Below, piece by piece: positions 15,089 to 22,924 of a stretch of 28,224 bases of DNA; the stretch's first letter is position 1; each line of letters opens with the position of its first letter. The stretch comes from JBBPYR01 sp038199755 (GTDB lineage: Bacteria; Chloroflexota; Ktedonobacteria; Ktedonobacterales; Ktedonobacteraceae): assembly GCA_038199755.1 (NCBI GenBank), contig JBBPYR010000237.1:1-28224 (forward strand), written 5' to 3'. The notes under the pieces are model-generated. The model did no database searches. It was not told where the DNA came from and saw nothing but the letters and a program-made list of their open reading frames with translations. Made by a program: the position numbers and the translations under genes.

Positions 15089-16245
15089 ATGAGCCGATCA
15101 TTGAACCAGTCGGCGACAATCGTGTGTTTCTCGTGCGCGTGATTGTAGACACAATGGTCGCCATCTGGCCAGATGATGATGTGCTTGTCTATACTGGGAG
15201 CATGATCGTAGATGGCGTGGGCTTCTGCTGCTGGACAGAGAGGGTCAAGGGCACCATGGAGTTGCAGCAGGGCACACTGAATCTGGTTCTTTTCTGGCGT
15301 AATGGAGAGTTGTCGTATCACATCGAGAATCGTGTCGCGGTCGCTTGTACCAACCAGTGTGCCAGCTCTTTCAACAAGAGGCGGAATCTGTTCGAATTTA
15401 TCGATTGGCCTGACGGGGCTACCGTTAATACAACATGCCTGGATGCGGTGTTCTGATGATACTGTTAAAGCGGCTAGCAGGCCACCAAAGCTGTTGCCCC
15501 AGATGCCGATCTGGCTGCCCACACGAGGGTCAAGTAGCATGTAATCTACGATGCAAGAAAAAGCATCTGCAACATTCGGCGTGAGGTAGAGGTGTTGAAA
15601 GAGACCTGTCTCGCCCTGTCCTGGCCCGTCGATAAGTAGGGCTGCTATACCGCGCTCAACCAGATACTGCGCTCCGTTATGGTACTCCTCGCGCCATCCA
15701 TCGAAACCACCTAGTACAATGACCAGTGGAGGTGCTGCTATTCCCAAGGGTAACATGAGCCAGCCACAAAGTTGGGCGTTGCGATAGGGAATTTCGACCC
15801 TTTGGATGGCTGGATTGTCCAAGGCAGCTGCGGCCCCAAAGTTCTCTATCAGCTTGCGATACATGATGCGTTTACGTTCAGCATTTCCTGGTAAGGGAAT
15901 CTGGCCGAAACGAAAACAGGCCGAGGCATAGCGATAAAACGAGCGTGCGCTGAGAAGTTGTCCAGCTTCTTGGGCAAGTTTGGCACGATGTACGTTGCAT
16001 TCACCCAGCCATTCGCCTGCATCGGCCCACGGGATGCCACTATCTACCATAGCGTGCATCGCTACGGCATCGGCATACTCCATCCCATTGCCAAGCAAGC
16101 GATGCAATGGCATCGCCTGCTTGTTGCCATGAAGTTCTTTTCGCAGTGCTTCGGAGACTGTCGCGGGCGCAGTTGGTCGCGGGACAACTGGATCGATGAG
16201 ATTCTGCGCTGAAAATTGCCTCATGGTCGTACTCTTTTCGTTCAT
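15085..16245 (-). CDS. Alpha/beta hydrolase, 2,6-dihydroxypseudooxynicotine hydrolase/FrsA-like
   Basis: The 386-aa length and layout fit hydrolases with a large helical N-terminal region (about residues 1-145) before the alpha/beta core, as in 2,6-dihydroxypseudooxynicotine hydrolase and FrsA-like esterases. The triad is clear: Ser252 in GNSFGG, Asp334 in GALDPLCP and His364 in DGDHCVYNH. Members of the pseudooxynicotine branch cleave C-C bonds of ring-fission diketones. Given the adjacent aromatic hydroxylase, a C-C or ester hydrolase step in aromatic catabolism is the best guess. ATG 16,245 overlaps the stop of the upstream monooxygenase (TAATG), indicating translational coupling. An internal ATG seven codons later, preceded by AAAAGAG, is an alternative start. 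Confidence 0.82.
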   Translation of the reverse strand: MNEKSTTMRQFSAQNLIDPVVPRPTAPATVSEALRKELHGNKQAMPLHRLLGNGMEYADAVAMHAMVDSGIPWADAGEWLGECNVHRAKLAQEAGQLLSARSFYRYASACFRFGQIPLPGNAERKRIMYRKLIENFGAAAALDNPAIQRVEIPYRNAQLCGWLMLPLGIAAPPLVIVLGGFDGWREEYHNGAQYLVERGIAALLIDGPGQGETGLFQHLYLTPNVADAFSCIVDYMLLDPRVGSQIGIWGNSFGGLLAALTVSSEHRIQACCINGSPVRPIDKFEQIPPLVERAGTLVGTSDRDTILDVIRQLSITPEKNQIQCALLQLHGALDPLCPAAEAHAIYDHAPSIDKHIIIWPDGDHCVYNHAHEKHTIVADWFNDRLI

Positions 16246-17852
16246 TATGCAATCATTGATTGCTGAGAACTATGCACCTGCGTCCGCAACGCTTCAACCA
16301 GCGTGGGCAGATCAGCTAACGTGGCGGCACCGCCAAAGACGTAGAAATCTGGTCGTACCAGCACGGCTTGCAGACCAGTTTTTGCAAAATAGTTTGCATA
16401 GACACCAGCGAGGTCAATGACCACATCTTGATTGTCCACGTTTTGAGCCCCCACCTGCACGATGTGTGCGTCTAGCTTGTTGAGGAAGGCAATCTGCTCC
16501 GCGCTCAGCACGCTACGCGGATCGGCCTGTGAACTGATCACGGTCCACCCCTGACCAACGATGTCGTCAAAGCGGCCTGTCTTGCCTTGGTAAGATACCT
16601 GGCCTTGCACCGATAATTGTCCAGCGGGCGCGATAGGCGTCCCTTGGTTGTCGCGATATAGAATACCGTCAGTGAGTCCGGGAAATGCGGGTGGAGGAGG
16701 TACGACTCCCGAGAGGAGTGCCTGGTCACGTGCAGCCGCTGCGAAGGGATCGGTCATGCAGAGGATGCTACCGAGCATCACCGCCTGCTCAATGATGCTG
16801 CGAACATGCGGCCTGCGCTCTGTGGCATAGCTGTCCAGTAGCGTGGCATCGGCCTTGTCACGCAGGACATGATCGAGCTTCCAGGCGAGGTTCTTGGCAT
16901 CGCGTATGCCGGAGCACAAACCCTGTCCCAAGAATGGTGGCATGAGGTGTGCCGCGTCGCCCACAAGCAGGACATTGCCTTTGCGCCACTGCTCCGCGAG
17001 TATTGAGCGGAAATTATAGACGACATGACGCAGAAGGTGTCCTTGATCAGGAGTCACCCAGGGAGAGATCAATTCCCAGACCTTCTCAGGAGTTGCCATT
17101 TTCGCTGGTTGCTCGCCGGGGAGCAGTTTGAACTCCCAACGGGCATACTTGTCTCCCTGATGCCCTAGTGTTGTTGGGCGAGCAGGATCACAGAGTTGGG
17201 CCATCTCTGGCATAGTAGCAACGGCTTGGGCATCATTTGGACGAAAATCGACCACCAGCCAGTTTTCCGAAAAGCCCATGTCTTCCCAGACGAAATTCAG
17301 TGCTTGACGCACAAAACTGTTCGCGCCATCAGCACCTATGAGGTAGCGCGCTCGTACTGTGCGCGTCTCGCCTGTCGCAAGCCATTGACCCTGTGGGGCT
17401 TTTTCACCCTGACGTACTGTAAGCTCAACATAATCGTCGTGCTGTGTAAGCGCAGTCGCTTCCCAGCCGAGGTTAATTTCAACGGAAGGTTGTGCGCGCG
17501 CTTCCTTATCGAGCAAATCTTCGAGATCAGGTTGATACATGAGCAGATCTGGTGGCCAGCCCGATGGTGCTTCATTGATGCCGCTAAAGTGAATGAGCAC
17601 CTTCCCTTCGGCATTGATCCAATCATATGCAGAAGCAACATAGGTGACTTTCTCGAATGCTTCAGCAACGTGAATCGATTGGAAAACGCGCATGATTTCA
17701 TGGTCAACATGACCGGCACGCGCTCTTCCATACAGGTTGGGCCAGCGTTCAAATACTGCCACGGAGTGTCCTTGCTGTCCGAGCAGCGAGGCCATGGTTT
17801 GTCCTACTGGGCCGTATCCAATTAAGACGACATCGTACAGGTCAGCGTTCAT
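16245..17852 (-). CDS. FAD-dependent aromatic monooxygenase, MhpA/PheA-like
   Basis: The 535-aa protein is a group A flavoprotein hydroxylase. The dinucleotide motif GYGPVG is at residues 12-17 with Glu35 ending the second strand, the DG motif is in GADGANSFVR near 177, and the second FAD motif GDAAHLMPPFLGQG has its Asp at 299. A C-terminal thioredoxin-like domain of about 130 residues follows, as in MhpA and phenol hydroxylase. These enzymes add an ortho hydroxyl group to a phenolic ring using NAD(P)H and O2. The exact substrate is unknown. AAAGGAG precedes ATG 17,852. It lies 40 bases after the GntR gene and is coupled to the hydrolase gene, so the three probably form one transcript. Confidence 0.87.
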   Translation of the reverse strand: MNADLYDVVLIGYGPVGQTMASLLGQQGHSVAVFERWPNLYGRARAGHVDHEIMRVFQSIHVAEAFEKVTYVASAYDWINAEGKVLIHFSGINEAPSGWPPDLLMYQPDLEDLLDKEARAQPSVEINLGWEATALTQHDDYVELTVRQGEKAPQGQWLATGETRTVRARYLIGADGANSFVRQALNFVWEDMGFSENWLVVDFRPNDAQAVATMPEMAQLCDPARPTTLGHQGDKYARWEFKLLPGEQPAKMATPEKVWELISPWVTPDQGHLLRHVVYNFRSILAEQWRKGNVLLVGDAAHLMPPFLGQGLCSGIRDAKNLAWKLDHVLRDKADATLLDSYATERRPHVRSIIEQAVMLGSILCMTDPFAAAARDQALLSGVVPPPPAFPGLTDGILYRDNQGTPIAPAGQLSVQGQVSYQGKTGRFDDIVGQGWTVISSQADPRSVLSAEQIAFLNKLDAHIVQVGAQNVDNQDVVIDLAGVYANYFAKTGLQAVLVRPDFYVFGGAATLADLPTLVEALRTQVHSSQQSMIA

Positions 17853-17892
17853 CTGTGAACTCCTTTGTGGTGCTTACCACGAGCGGTAATCA

Positions 17893-18705
17893 TTACATTG
17901 TGACATTGCGGGGAGGTATCGCCTTGTCTCGTTTCTGCCTGTGCTCTTTGTGCGGTTTTGTCATTGCTTCAGGTAGCGGCGAATCCGCTCGCACAAGCTG
18001 CAATGCCTTCCTGACGGCAATCGGTTCGTACTCTGGTGCCATCTGTGCCATGACAGTCAGTGCTGTCCTTGTCAGATGACGTGCCATGAGTTGCATGGCC
18101 GCTTCTTCGTTACGTTCCTGATATGCTTGCACAATCTGTTGATGGTCAAGCAGGCTGGTGGAACGCCCACTCGGATCAAGACGCCCATAGAGGCGGACAT
18201 AGCGCTCGCTGCGCTCGGCGTAACTGGTGATGGTTGCTTGCAGATGCTGTCCTGCATAAGAGACTAGGAGGCTGTGAAAGCGACGATGAGGTTCTTCCCA
18301 AGCATCAAGAACGTGGATGTGCTGCATTTCTGCCAAAACCTTGTTGAGCTCATCCATATCTTGCTGTTGGAATTGGGGGATGCTCAAAGCAATACCTAAC
18401 GTCTCCAACTGAATGCGGCTGGCATACAAGGCATCAAGGGCTTCTGGCTCGAAAGCAGCAACCTGACTGCGCTGATACCTGCTAGCTTCAATGAGGCCCT
18501 CTGCCTGTAGCATACGCAACACCTCGCGCAGTGGCGTACGGCTGACTCCTAGTGAGTCTGCTAGTGCTCGCTGGGGCAGCATCGTTCCTGGCGGATAGAC
18601 ACCATCGAGAATCATTGCCCGTAAGCGTGTATATAATTCCTTGATGCCAATTGTTTCCTTGTCTTCTTCCCCTGCTACCTCTACTGCTGAAGTGTCTTGT
18701 ATCAC
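17893..18705 (-). CDS. GntR family transcriptional regulator, FadR/FCD subfamily
   Basis: The 270-aa protein has an N-terminal winged helix (about residues 20-85: YPPGTMLPQRALADSLGVSR, TPLREVLRMLQAEGLIE) and a C-terminal all-helical FCD domain. The FCD metal/ligand pocket residues are seen in HRRFH (about 140) and later His residues. Such regulators are usually repressors released by a pathway metabolite. The start is GTG at 18,705, with AGGAGG nine bases upstream. A C-terminal Lys/Arg-rich tail of about 20 residues extends past the FCD domain. Two TGGTATACCA palindromes lie in its upstream region at the divergent promoters, so it likely represses itself, the hydroxylase-hydrolase genes and the dioxygenase gene. 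Confidence 0.88.
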   Translation of the reverse strand: MIQDTSAVEVAGEEDKETIGIKELYTRLRAMILDGVYPPGTMLPQRALADSLGVSRTPLREVLRMLQAEGLIEASRYQRSQVAAFEPEALDALYASRIQLETLGIALSIPQFQQQDMDELNKVLAEMQHIHVLDAWEEPHRRFHSLLVSYAGQHLQATITSYAERSERYVRLYGRLDPSGRSTSLLDHQQIVQAYQERNEEAAMQLMARHLTRTALTVMAQMAPEYEPIAVRKALQLVRADSPLPEAMTKPHKEHRQKRDKAIPPRNVTM

Positions 18706-18752
18706 GTTTCGCTGCCTCCTGACCTGTGCCTGAATCTCTATCTGTTGTAATT

Positions 18753-18764
18753 ATGGTATACCAT
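18753..18764. promoter_or_regulatory. GntR-type operator 1
   Basis: The 12-bp perfect palindrome ATGGTATACCAT has the TGGT-n2-ACCA form typical of FadR-subfamily GntR operators. It covers the -10 box of the minus-strand promoter. Confidence 0.7.
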
Positions 18765-18782
18765 TTTAAATATACTTGTCAA
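18755..18782 (-). promoter_or_regulatory. Promoter of the GntR-hydroxylase-hydrolase operon
   Basis: On the minus strand a perfect TTGACA (18,777-18,782) is followed after 16 bases by TATACC (18,755-18,760), which lies inside operator 1. Binding there would block transcription. Confidence 0.6.
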
Positions 18783-18896
18783 GACTTTTATGCATTCAGC
18801 ATAAGAAGTTGCAAAATAGTAATTCAAAAAACGGAATATATCAGCGCATTAAAGCACTATTTTCCTCTCAAATTAGACTTTACGCGTGGTTTCCCC

Positions 18897-18925
18897 TTGA
18901 CAACGATGGTAATATCAGGTACTTT
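18897..18925 (+). promoter_or_regulatory. Promoter of the VOC dioxygenase gene
   Basis: TTGACA (18,897-18,902), 17 bases, then TACTTT (18,920-18,925). Operator 2 starts two bases further on and would cover the transcription start. Confidence 0.65.
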
Positions 18926-18927
18926 TA

Positions 18928-18937
18928 TGGTATACCA
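18928..18937. promoter_or_regulatory. GntR-type operator 2
   Basis: TGGTATACCA is a perfect 10-bp copy of the core of operator 1, placed over the expected start point of the plus-strand promoter. A 9/10 match (TGGTATACCT at 19,202-19,211) lies inside the dioxygenase gene and may be chance. Confidence 0.7.
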
Positions 18938-19030
18938 CTATTGTATTTCCTTGCGTCACTCACCCTTGTCATATTTGGCACACTTGACCTCTCACGATCA
19001 TTGTTGATGTGAGCATGAGAAAGGATTGTT

Positions 19031-19645
19031 ATGGCAGAACATAACGCCACCAAACCGAGACAACAGAATACCACTGATCAAGTTATTGTCCCCGCACGCT
19101 TACACCACGTCAATCTAAAGGCCTTCAGGTTTGAAGAGATGCGGGACTTTTACACTGCCTTGATTGGCATTCATCCAAATGCCGAGGGTGGTACTTTTGG
19201 TTGGTATACCTATGATACTGCCAACCATCGCCTGGCACTCATGCATGAACCATCGTTTACTGACCGTGTCCCCGGTAGTGCTGGTATGCATCACATGGCG
19301 TTCGAGTACGACTCTCTTGATGATTTGATGCGTACCTATTTGCGTCTGAAGCAGATAAATATTCTGCCAGCTCTAGCAATGGATCATGGTATGACCACCT
19401 CATTCTACTATCGCGATCCTGATGGTAATTATATTGAGTTGCAAGTGGACAATTTTGGCCTGGACCCGACCGCGAGTACAGCATTTATGCACACTGCCCC
19501 TTTTCTTGCTAATCCGATTGGTGTGCCGATCAATACGGAAACGTACTTGGTTGCTTGGCAAGATGGAGCAACGCTTCCTGGACTTCATGACCGTTCTTAC
19601 ACTGGTGAGTTCGCTGAGGGAGCACCAGTAATCACGATTGACTGA
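19031..19645 (+). CDS. VOC-family protein, extradiol dioxygenase-like
   Basis: The 204-aa protein has the paired beta-alpha-beta units of the vicinal oxygen chelate fold. The expected metal ligands are His26 (LHHVNLK), His88 (GMHHMAFE) and Glu136 (GNYIELQVD), the 2-His-1-carboxylate set of type I extradiol dioxygenases. It is a one-domain form plus a C-terminal extension of about 60 residues, shorter than the ~300-aa two-domain enzymes. Ring cleavage of a catechol made by the neighbouring hydroxylase is plausible; a glyoxalase-like role cannot be excluded. AAAGGATTGTT precedes ATG 19,031. It is divergent from the GntR operon, shares its operators, and ends in a strong terminator. Confidence 0.8.
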   Translation: MAEHNATKPRQQNTTDQVIVPARLHHVNLKAFRFEEMRDFYTALIGIHPNAEGGTFGWYTYDTANHRLALMHEPSFTDRVPGSAGMHHMAFEYDSLDDLMRTYLRLKQINILPALAMDHGMTTSFYYRDPDGNYIELQVDNFGLDPTASTAFMHTAPFLANPIGVPINTETYLVAWQDGATLPGLHDRSYTGEFAEGAPVITID

Positions 19646-19688
19646 CGTTTGCCTATCTGGTATTAGTCTCTAAACTCACTCATTCATT

Positions 19689-19736
19689 AGGCAGGAAGAG
19701 CATCCCGCACATGGGATGCTCTTCCTGCCTCTTTTC
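19689..19736 (+). terminator. Rho-independent terminator of the dioxygenase gene
   Basis: An 18-bp perfect stem (19,689-19,706 with 19,713-19,730) with loop GCACAT is followed by CTTTTC. It lies 44 bases after the stop codon. Confidence 0.85.
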
Positions 19737-19902
19737 ATGTGAACTGATGCTCTATAGATTGTATGGGGTGTGTAAGTGGTATGGAATTGTAACATGCTTA
19801 CGTATTGATTGCTGAATAGATTCATCGTTACTCAAGCTTATTGATAAACACATGAAATGTGGCAGATGGACAAATGGACATACTGTCAGGAGGATGTTTG
19901 TT

Positions 19903-20802
19903 ATGGTACTATTAAAACGGTTATTCCCTCTTTTCGCAGGTCTTGCAATGCTTCTTTTTCTAAGTAGTTGTGGTAACTCCACAAGTAGTAGTTCGACTTC
20001 GTCAACGAGCCAGCCCGCTTCTACGCCTGCGGTAACTGCACAGGTCAAAACGGCTTCGGCCACGGTCGGCGGAAAAGCGGTGACAATTCTGACGAATGAG
20101 CAAGGGATGACGCTGTACTACTTTACGCCGGATACAGGCACCAAAGCTGCTTGCACATCATCTGGCTGTATCGGAACTTGGCCGCCACTGCTCTTCACGG
20201 GCACCGGTTCTCCTGCGGCTGCGATTAAGCTTCCAGGAGAGTTGGAAGTATATGCCAATGCCAATGGCAAGCAAGTCATCTACAATGACCATCCTCTCTA
20301 CACCTTTAGTGGGGATAGCGCACCTGGGCAGACCAACGGCCAGGGTGTCGGTGGCAAATGGTTTGTTGCTACGACTGATCTTGCCAAGAACACCGCCACT
20401 ACTACGTCTGTTACACCCACGCCAGCTAGTGCAGGGGCTGTAATTGTCAAAACGGCTTCAGCTACGGTCGGTGGCAAAGCAGTGACAATTCTGACAAATG
20501 CGCAAGGGATGACGCTGTACTACTTTACGCCGGATACAGGCACCAAAGCCGCTTGTACCGCAGGCTGTGCTAGTTCTTGGCCGCCGCTACTCTTCGCGGG
20601 CACTGGTTCTCCTGCGGCTGCGATCAAACTGCCAGGAGAGTTGGAAGTATATGCCAATGCCAATGGCAAGCAGGTCGTGTACAATGATCATCCTCTCTAC
20701 ACCTTTAGTGGGGATAGTGCGTCAGGACAGATCAACGGTCAGGGCGTTGGAGGCAAATGGTTTGTGGCTACGATTGACCTTGCCAAAAATCTGAACAAAT
20801 AA
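19903..20802 (+). CDS. Lipoprotein with two COG4315-type repeats
   Basis: About 299 residues. A type II signal peptide (Lys/Arg then hydrophobic) ends in the lipobox LSSC with Cys23, so the protein would be lipid-anchored outside the membrane. A Ser/Thr-rich linker follows. Then come two near-identical domains (about residues 48-163 and 182-296), each with TLYYFTPDTGTKAACT, a WPPLLF step and HPLYTF, the family of predicted lipoproteins with the Yx(FWY)xxD motif (Lipoprotein_15). Function is unknown for the family. The DNA copies start at 20,044 and 20,446 and are highly alike, which suggests a recent duplication or gene conversion. ATG 19,903 is chosen for AGGAGG nine bases upstream and for the correct signal-peptide length. 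Confidence 0.87.
   Translation: MVLLKRLFPLFAGLAMLLFLSSCGNSTSSSSTSSTSQPASTPAVTAQVKTASATVGGKAVTILTNEQGMTLYYFTPDTGTKAACTSSGCIGTWPPLLFTGTGSPAAAIKLPGELEVYANANGKQVIYNDHPLYTFSGDSAPGQTNGQGVGGKWFVATTDLAKNTATTTSVTPTPASAGAVIVKTASATVGGKAVTILTNAQGMTLYYFTPDTGTKAACTAGCASSWPPLLFAGTGSPAAAIKLPGELEVYANANGKQVVYNDHPLYTFSGDSASGQINGQGVGGKWFVATIDLAKNLNK
20044..20790 (+). repeat. Tandem in-gene duplication, two ~347-bp copies
   Basis: Copy 1 (20,044-20,391) and copy 2 (20,446-20,790) are in-frame direct repeats with long identical runs. They differ by one codon (SSGC against AGC) and scattered substitutions. A Thr/Pro-rich spacer separates them. Confidence 0.85.
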
Positions 20803-20824
20803 TCATCGTTGTTACAACGAGCCT

Positions 20825-20865
20825 ATGAGCCTACCGTCTGCTTTGAAGACGGTAGGCTCATTTTG
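20825..20865 (+). terminator. Terminator of the lipoprotein gene
   Basis: ATGAGCCTACCGTC (20,825-20,838) pairs with GACGGTAGGCTCAT (20,848-20,861), loop 9 bases, followed by TTTG. It starts 22 bases after the stop codon. Confidence 0.8.
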
Positions 20866-20914
20866 CTAGCAGGAGAAATCTACGATAGGACATAGTAAAA
20901 ATGTGGAAGCGTTC

Positions 20915-20923
20915 TGATATAAT
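20915..20923 (+). promoter_or_regulatory. Extended -10 promoter of the LysE-family gene
   Basis: TGATATAAT is an extended -10 (TGnTATAAT) 70 bases upstream of the start codon. No good -35 is visible, which is acceptable for this class. Confidence 0.5.
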
Positions 20924-20992
20924 CAAGAAGTTGCCATCTCTTCTATGATGTAATAGAAGGATACCTTCCTAAGATATAGAGAGAAGAAGCCA

Positions 20993-21658
20993 ATGCATAT
21001 ACCACATCTCGCCATTCTTATAACTGCAATCGGTTTGGGCATTGCCTATGCTGCTGCGCCTGGTGCTGTGAACACTGAGGCGATTCGTCGTGGGGTTGCC
21101 CATGGAGCGCGTTCGACCCTGCTCGTGGAAGCTGGTTCCCTAATTGGCGATTCGCTGTGGGCGGTACTCGCTCTGTTGGGCATTACTGTCTTTTCACAGC
21201 ATCTTGCCGTGCAAATTGTGCTTGGTATCGTGGGTGGATGCTTTCTACTACGTATGGCTTGGCTTGCCCTACATGAAGCGTTTCTCCGTCCAGTTACTTT
21301 TTCTCCGTCATCATCTTCTAGTCGTGGAGACTTTGCAACGGGGGTGGTATTTGGTCTGGCAAATCCAGTGGGCTTGGCCTTCTGGTCGGGTCTGGGTAGT
21401 AGTGTGGTGGCTTCGGGCATTGTAGGTGTCGAGTTTGCTTTGTTCTTTGTGGGTTTCTTCGTTGGTGCTGCGTTATGGAGTGTTGGTATTGCAGCAGTGA
21501 TGCGTTGGGGGCGTCGCTGGATTCGTCCTACCTTCTTCCGCTGGATAAACGCCCTCTGTGGGCTCGCTCTCGGCTATTTCGGCGTGCGTGTGCTATGGAC
21601 GACGGTTGGCGAGTGGGTGGAGCAGCAGGTGGTTCGCATGCTGACGCCTGCACGGTAG
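20993..21658 (+). CDS. LysE/RhtB family exporter
   Basis: The 221-aa membrane protein has about six hydrophobic helices. The N-terminal APGAVNTEAIRRG after helix 1 is the signature of the LysE/RhtB amino-acid exporter superfamily. A second conserved step, FGLANPVGLAFWSG (about residues 118-131), opens the second half. Substrates in the family are amino acids and related small molecules; the one here is unknown. AGAGAGAAG precedes ATG 20,993. It is a single-gene unit, and the tRNA-Arg gene follows 56 bases after the stop. Confidence 0.87.
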   Translation: MHIPHLAILITAIGLGIAYAAAPGAVNTEAIRRGVAHGARSTLLVEAGSLIGDSLWAVLALLGITVFSQHLAVQIVLGIVGGCFLLRMAWLALHEAFLRPVTFSPSSSSSRGDFATGVVFGLANPVGLAFWSGLGSSVVASGIVGVEFALFFVGFFVGAALWSVGIAAVMRWGRRWIRPTFFRWINALCGLALGYFGVRVLWTTVGEWVEQQVVRMLTPAR

Positions 21659-21714
21659 CATTCGTTGGATGCTTCATGCACGTCTCTTGACACTTGTGCT
21701 ATCATAGCGGTGAT

Positions 21715-21788
21715 GCACCTGTAGCTCAGTGGATTAGAGCATCGGTCTTCGGAACCGAGTGTCGTGGGTTCGAGCCCCTCCAGGTGCG
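21715..21788 (+). tRNA. tRNA-Arg, anticodon TCG
   Basis: A 74-base cloverleaf folds. The acceptor stem is GCACCTG/CAGGTGC with discriminator G, and the D stem is GCTC/GAGC. The anticodon stem TCGGT/ACCGA has loop CTTCGGA giving anticodon TCG (reads CGA), and the T arm is GTGGG-TTCGAGC-CCCTC. The T stem has one T-T mismatch. CCA is not encoded. A tyrosine integrase gene begins 147 bases downstream facing this tRNA, so its 3' end is the likely attachment site of the element. Confidence 0.95.
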
Positions 21789-21934
21789 TAAACCCATCTA
21801 ACAGCCCCAAAGCAGCCCCACAAGCCAAAGAAGCCCTAAAGCACTACCAACAAACTAGCAGCACTCTAGAGCCATTTTTCACCAGTACCGTATGTCGGAA
21901 CTATTTCTAATCCGACACGAATATCCTTACCTAC
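21789..21934. other. Likely attachment-site junction between tRNA-Arg and the integrase
   Basis: These 146 bases contain no gene. Integration by the adjacent integrase would place the crossover in the tRNA 3' half and the junction here. No second copy of the tRNA tail (TTCGAGCCCCTCCAGGTGCG) is visible in the rest of the window, so the far end of the element lies beyond it. Confidence 0.5.
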
Positions 21935-22915
21935 CTAGCTCTTTTTCTTCCCATTTTTCCGCTTGCTGAGCAGATTAAGCGAACCGACAGGAGAAAACTT
22001 TTCTTGTTCACGACGCGCAGCCCTCGCCTTGAAATCCTTTAGGTACTCCTCAGTAATCTCTACGCTACTGTGTCCCATCAAACGAGAAAGTTTGTAAATC
22101 TCGCCGCCTTGCTCAAGATACATCCGAGCAAACGTGTGACGGAACGTATGAGCCGAAACGCGCACACCCTCTATACCCGCTCTATTCTTCACATCTATCA
22201 GCAATTGCTCGACACCGTTAGGCGTAACAGGTTGACCATAACGGTTGACGAATACACGAACCTCATTATCATCCGCAGGTTTGCGGTAATGATGAATGTA
22301 TTTCCAGAGCAATTTAGCAACATCAGGAGAGACACCGACCTCTCTTTCTTTGTTTCCCTTACCTACTACGCGAAGGTAATCGTCATGCACATCCTGCACA
22401 CGCAGCCCACATAACTCAGAGACACGTATACCCGTTTCCAAGAGAACGAGCATAAGTGTATAGTCCCGATAACCCAACACCGTAGACAAGTTACACGTAT
22501 CAAGCATGGCCCTGAGATGCTCAGGCGTAAATGTCGGTATCATATAATCAGGAACGGCAGGTAGTTTGAGACGGTGAGCAGGATTACCAGAGATCAACTC
22601 TTCACTGTGACACCAGCTAAAAAAACCCTTGATAACCTGCACATACCCCTTTACGGTTAATGGGGAAACCTTGATATGGTTGCCGCCATCCTCTCTATTA
22701 ACCGCTCGACGCCCTATCGTCTCAGTCTGGATATGCAACACGAATGAACGCAGATGAGCAATAGTAACCTTATCCAATAGAGCTACTTCCTCTTCTTCAT
22801 CTAGCCAACGAGCGAAGAACCTTAACTTTTGCTCATACCATTCGATAGTGCGATAGCTACGACCACGTACCTTGCAATCGAGAATATAGCCCTTAATAGC
22901 CTCATCTAGTTTCAT
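21935..22915 (-). CDS. Tyrosine recombinase/integrase
   Basis: The 326-aa protein is a XerC/D-like site-specific recombinase. An N-terminal SAM-like DNA-binding region (about residues 1-115) is followed by the catalytic domain. Arg164 (ETGIRVSELCGL), a Lys in GKGNKER (about 187), His256 and Arg259 (AHTFRH), His282 (GHSSVE) and the Tyr291 nucleophile are all present, so it should be active. The start is ATG 22,915 with GGAGG five bases upstream; GTG at 22,921 would be too close to that site. The Rep gene ends nine bases upstream. It faces the tRNA-Arg gene, the classical position for integration into a tRNA 3' end. Confidence 0.92.
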   Translation of the reverse strand: MKLDEAIKGYILDCKVRGRSYRTIEWYEQKLRFFARWLDEEEEVALLDKVTIAHLRSFVLHIQTETIGRRAVNREDGGNHIKVSPLTVKGYVQVIKGFFSWCHSEELISGNPAHRLKLPAVPDYMIPTFTPEHLRAMLDTCNLSTVLGYRDYTLMLVLLETGIRVSELCGLRVQDVHDDYLRVVGKGNKEREVGVSPDVAKLLWKYIHHYRKPADDNEVRVFVNRYGQPVTPNGVEQLLIDVKNRAGIEGVRVSAHTFRHTFARMYLEQGGEIYKLSRLMGHSSVEITEEYLKDFKARAARREQEKFSPVGSLNLLSKRKNGKKKS

Positions 22916-22924
22916 GCTCACCTC

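Larger units (their letters stand above)
18706..19030. other. Divergent regulatory region between GntR and dioxygenase genes
   Basis: No gene is seen in these 325 bases. It holds two consensus-like divergent promoters (18,755-18,782 minus and 18,897-18,925 plus), each next to a TGGTATACCA palindrome. The middle (18,785-18,890) is AT-rich with no further clear signal. Confidence 0.7.

Noticed and set aside
17196..17825. Plus-strand 209-codon frame inside the hydroxylase gene
   Set aside because: It is antisense to a well-supported monooxygenase with intact FAD motifs and has no ribosome site.
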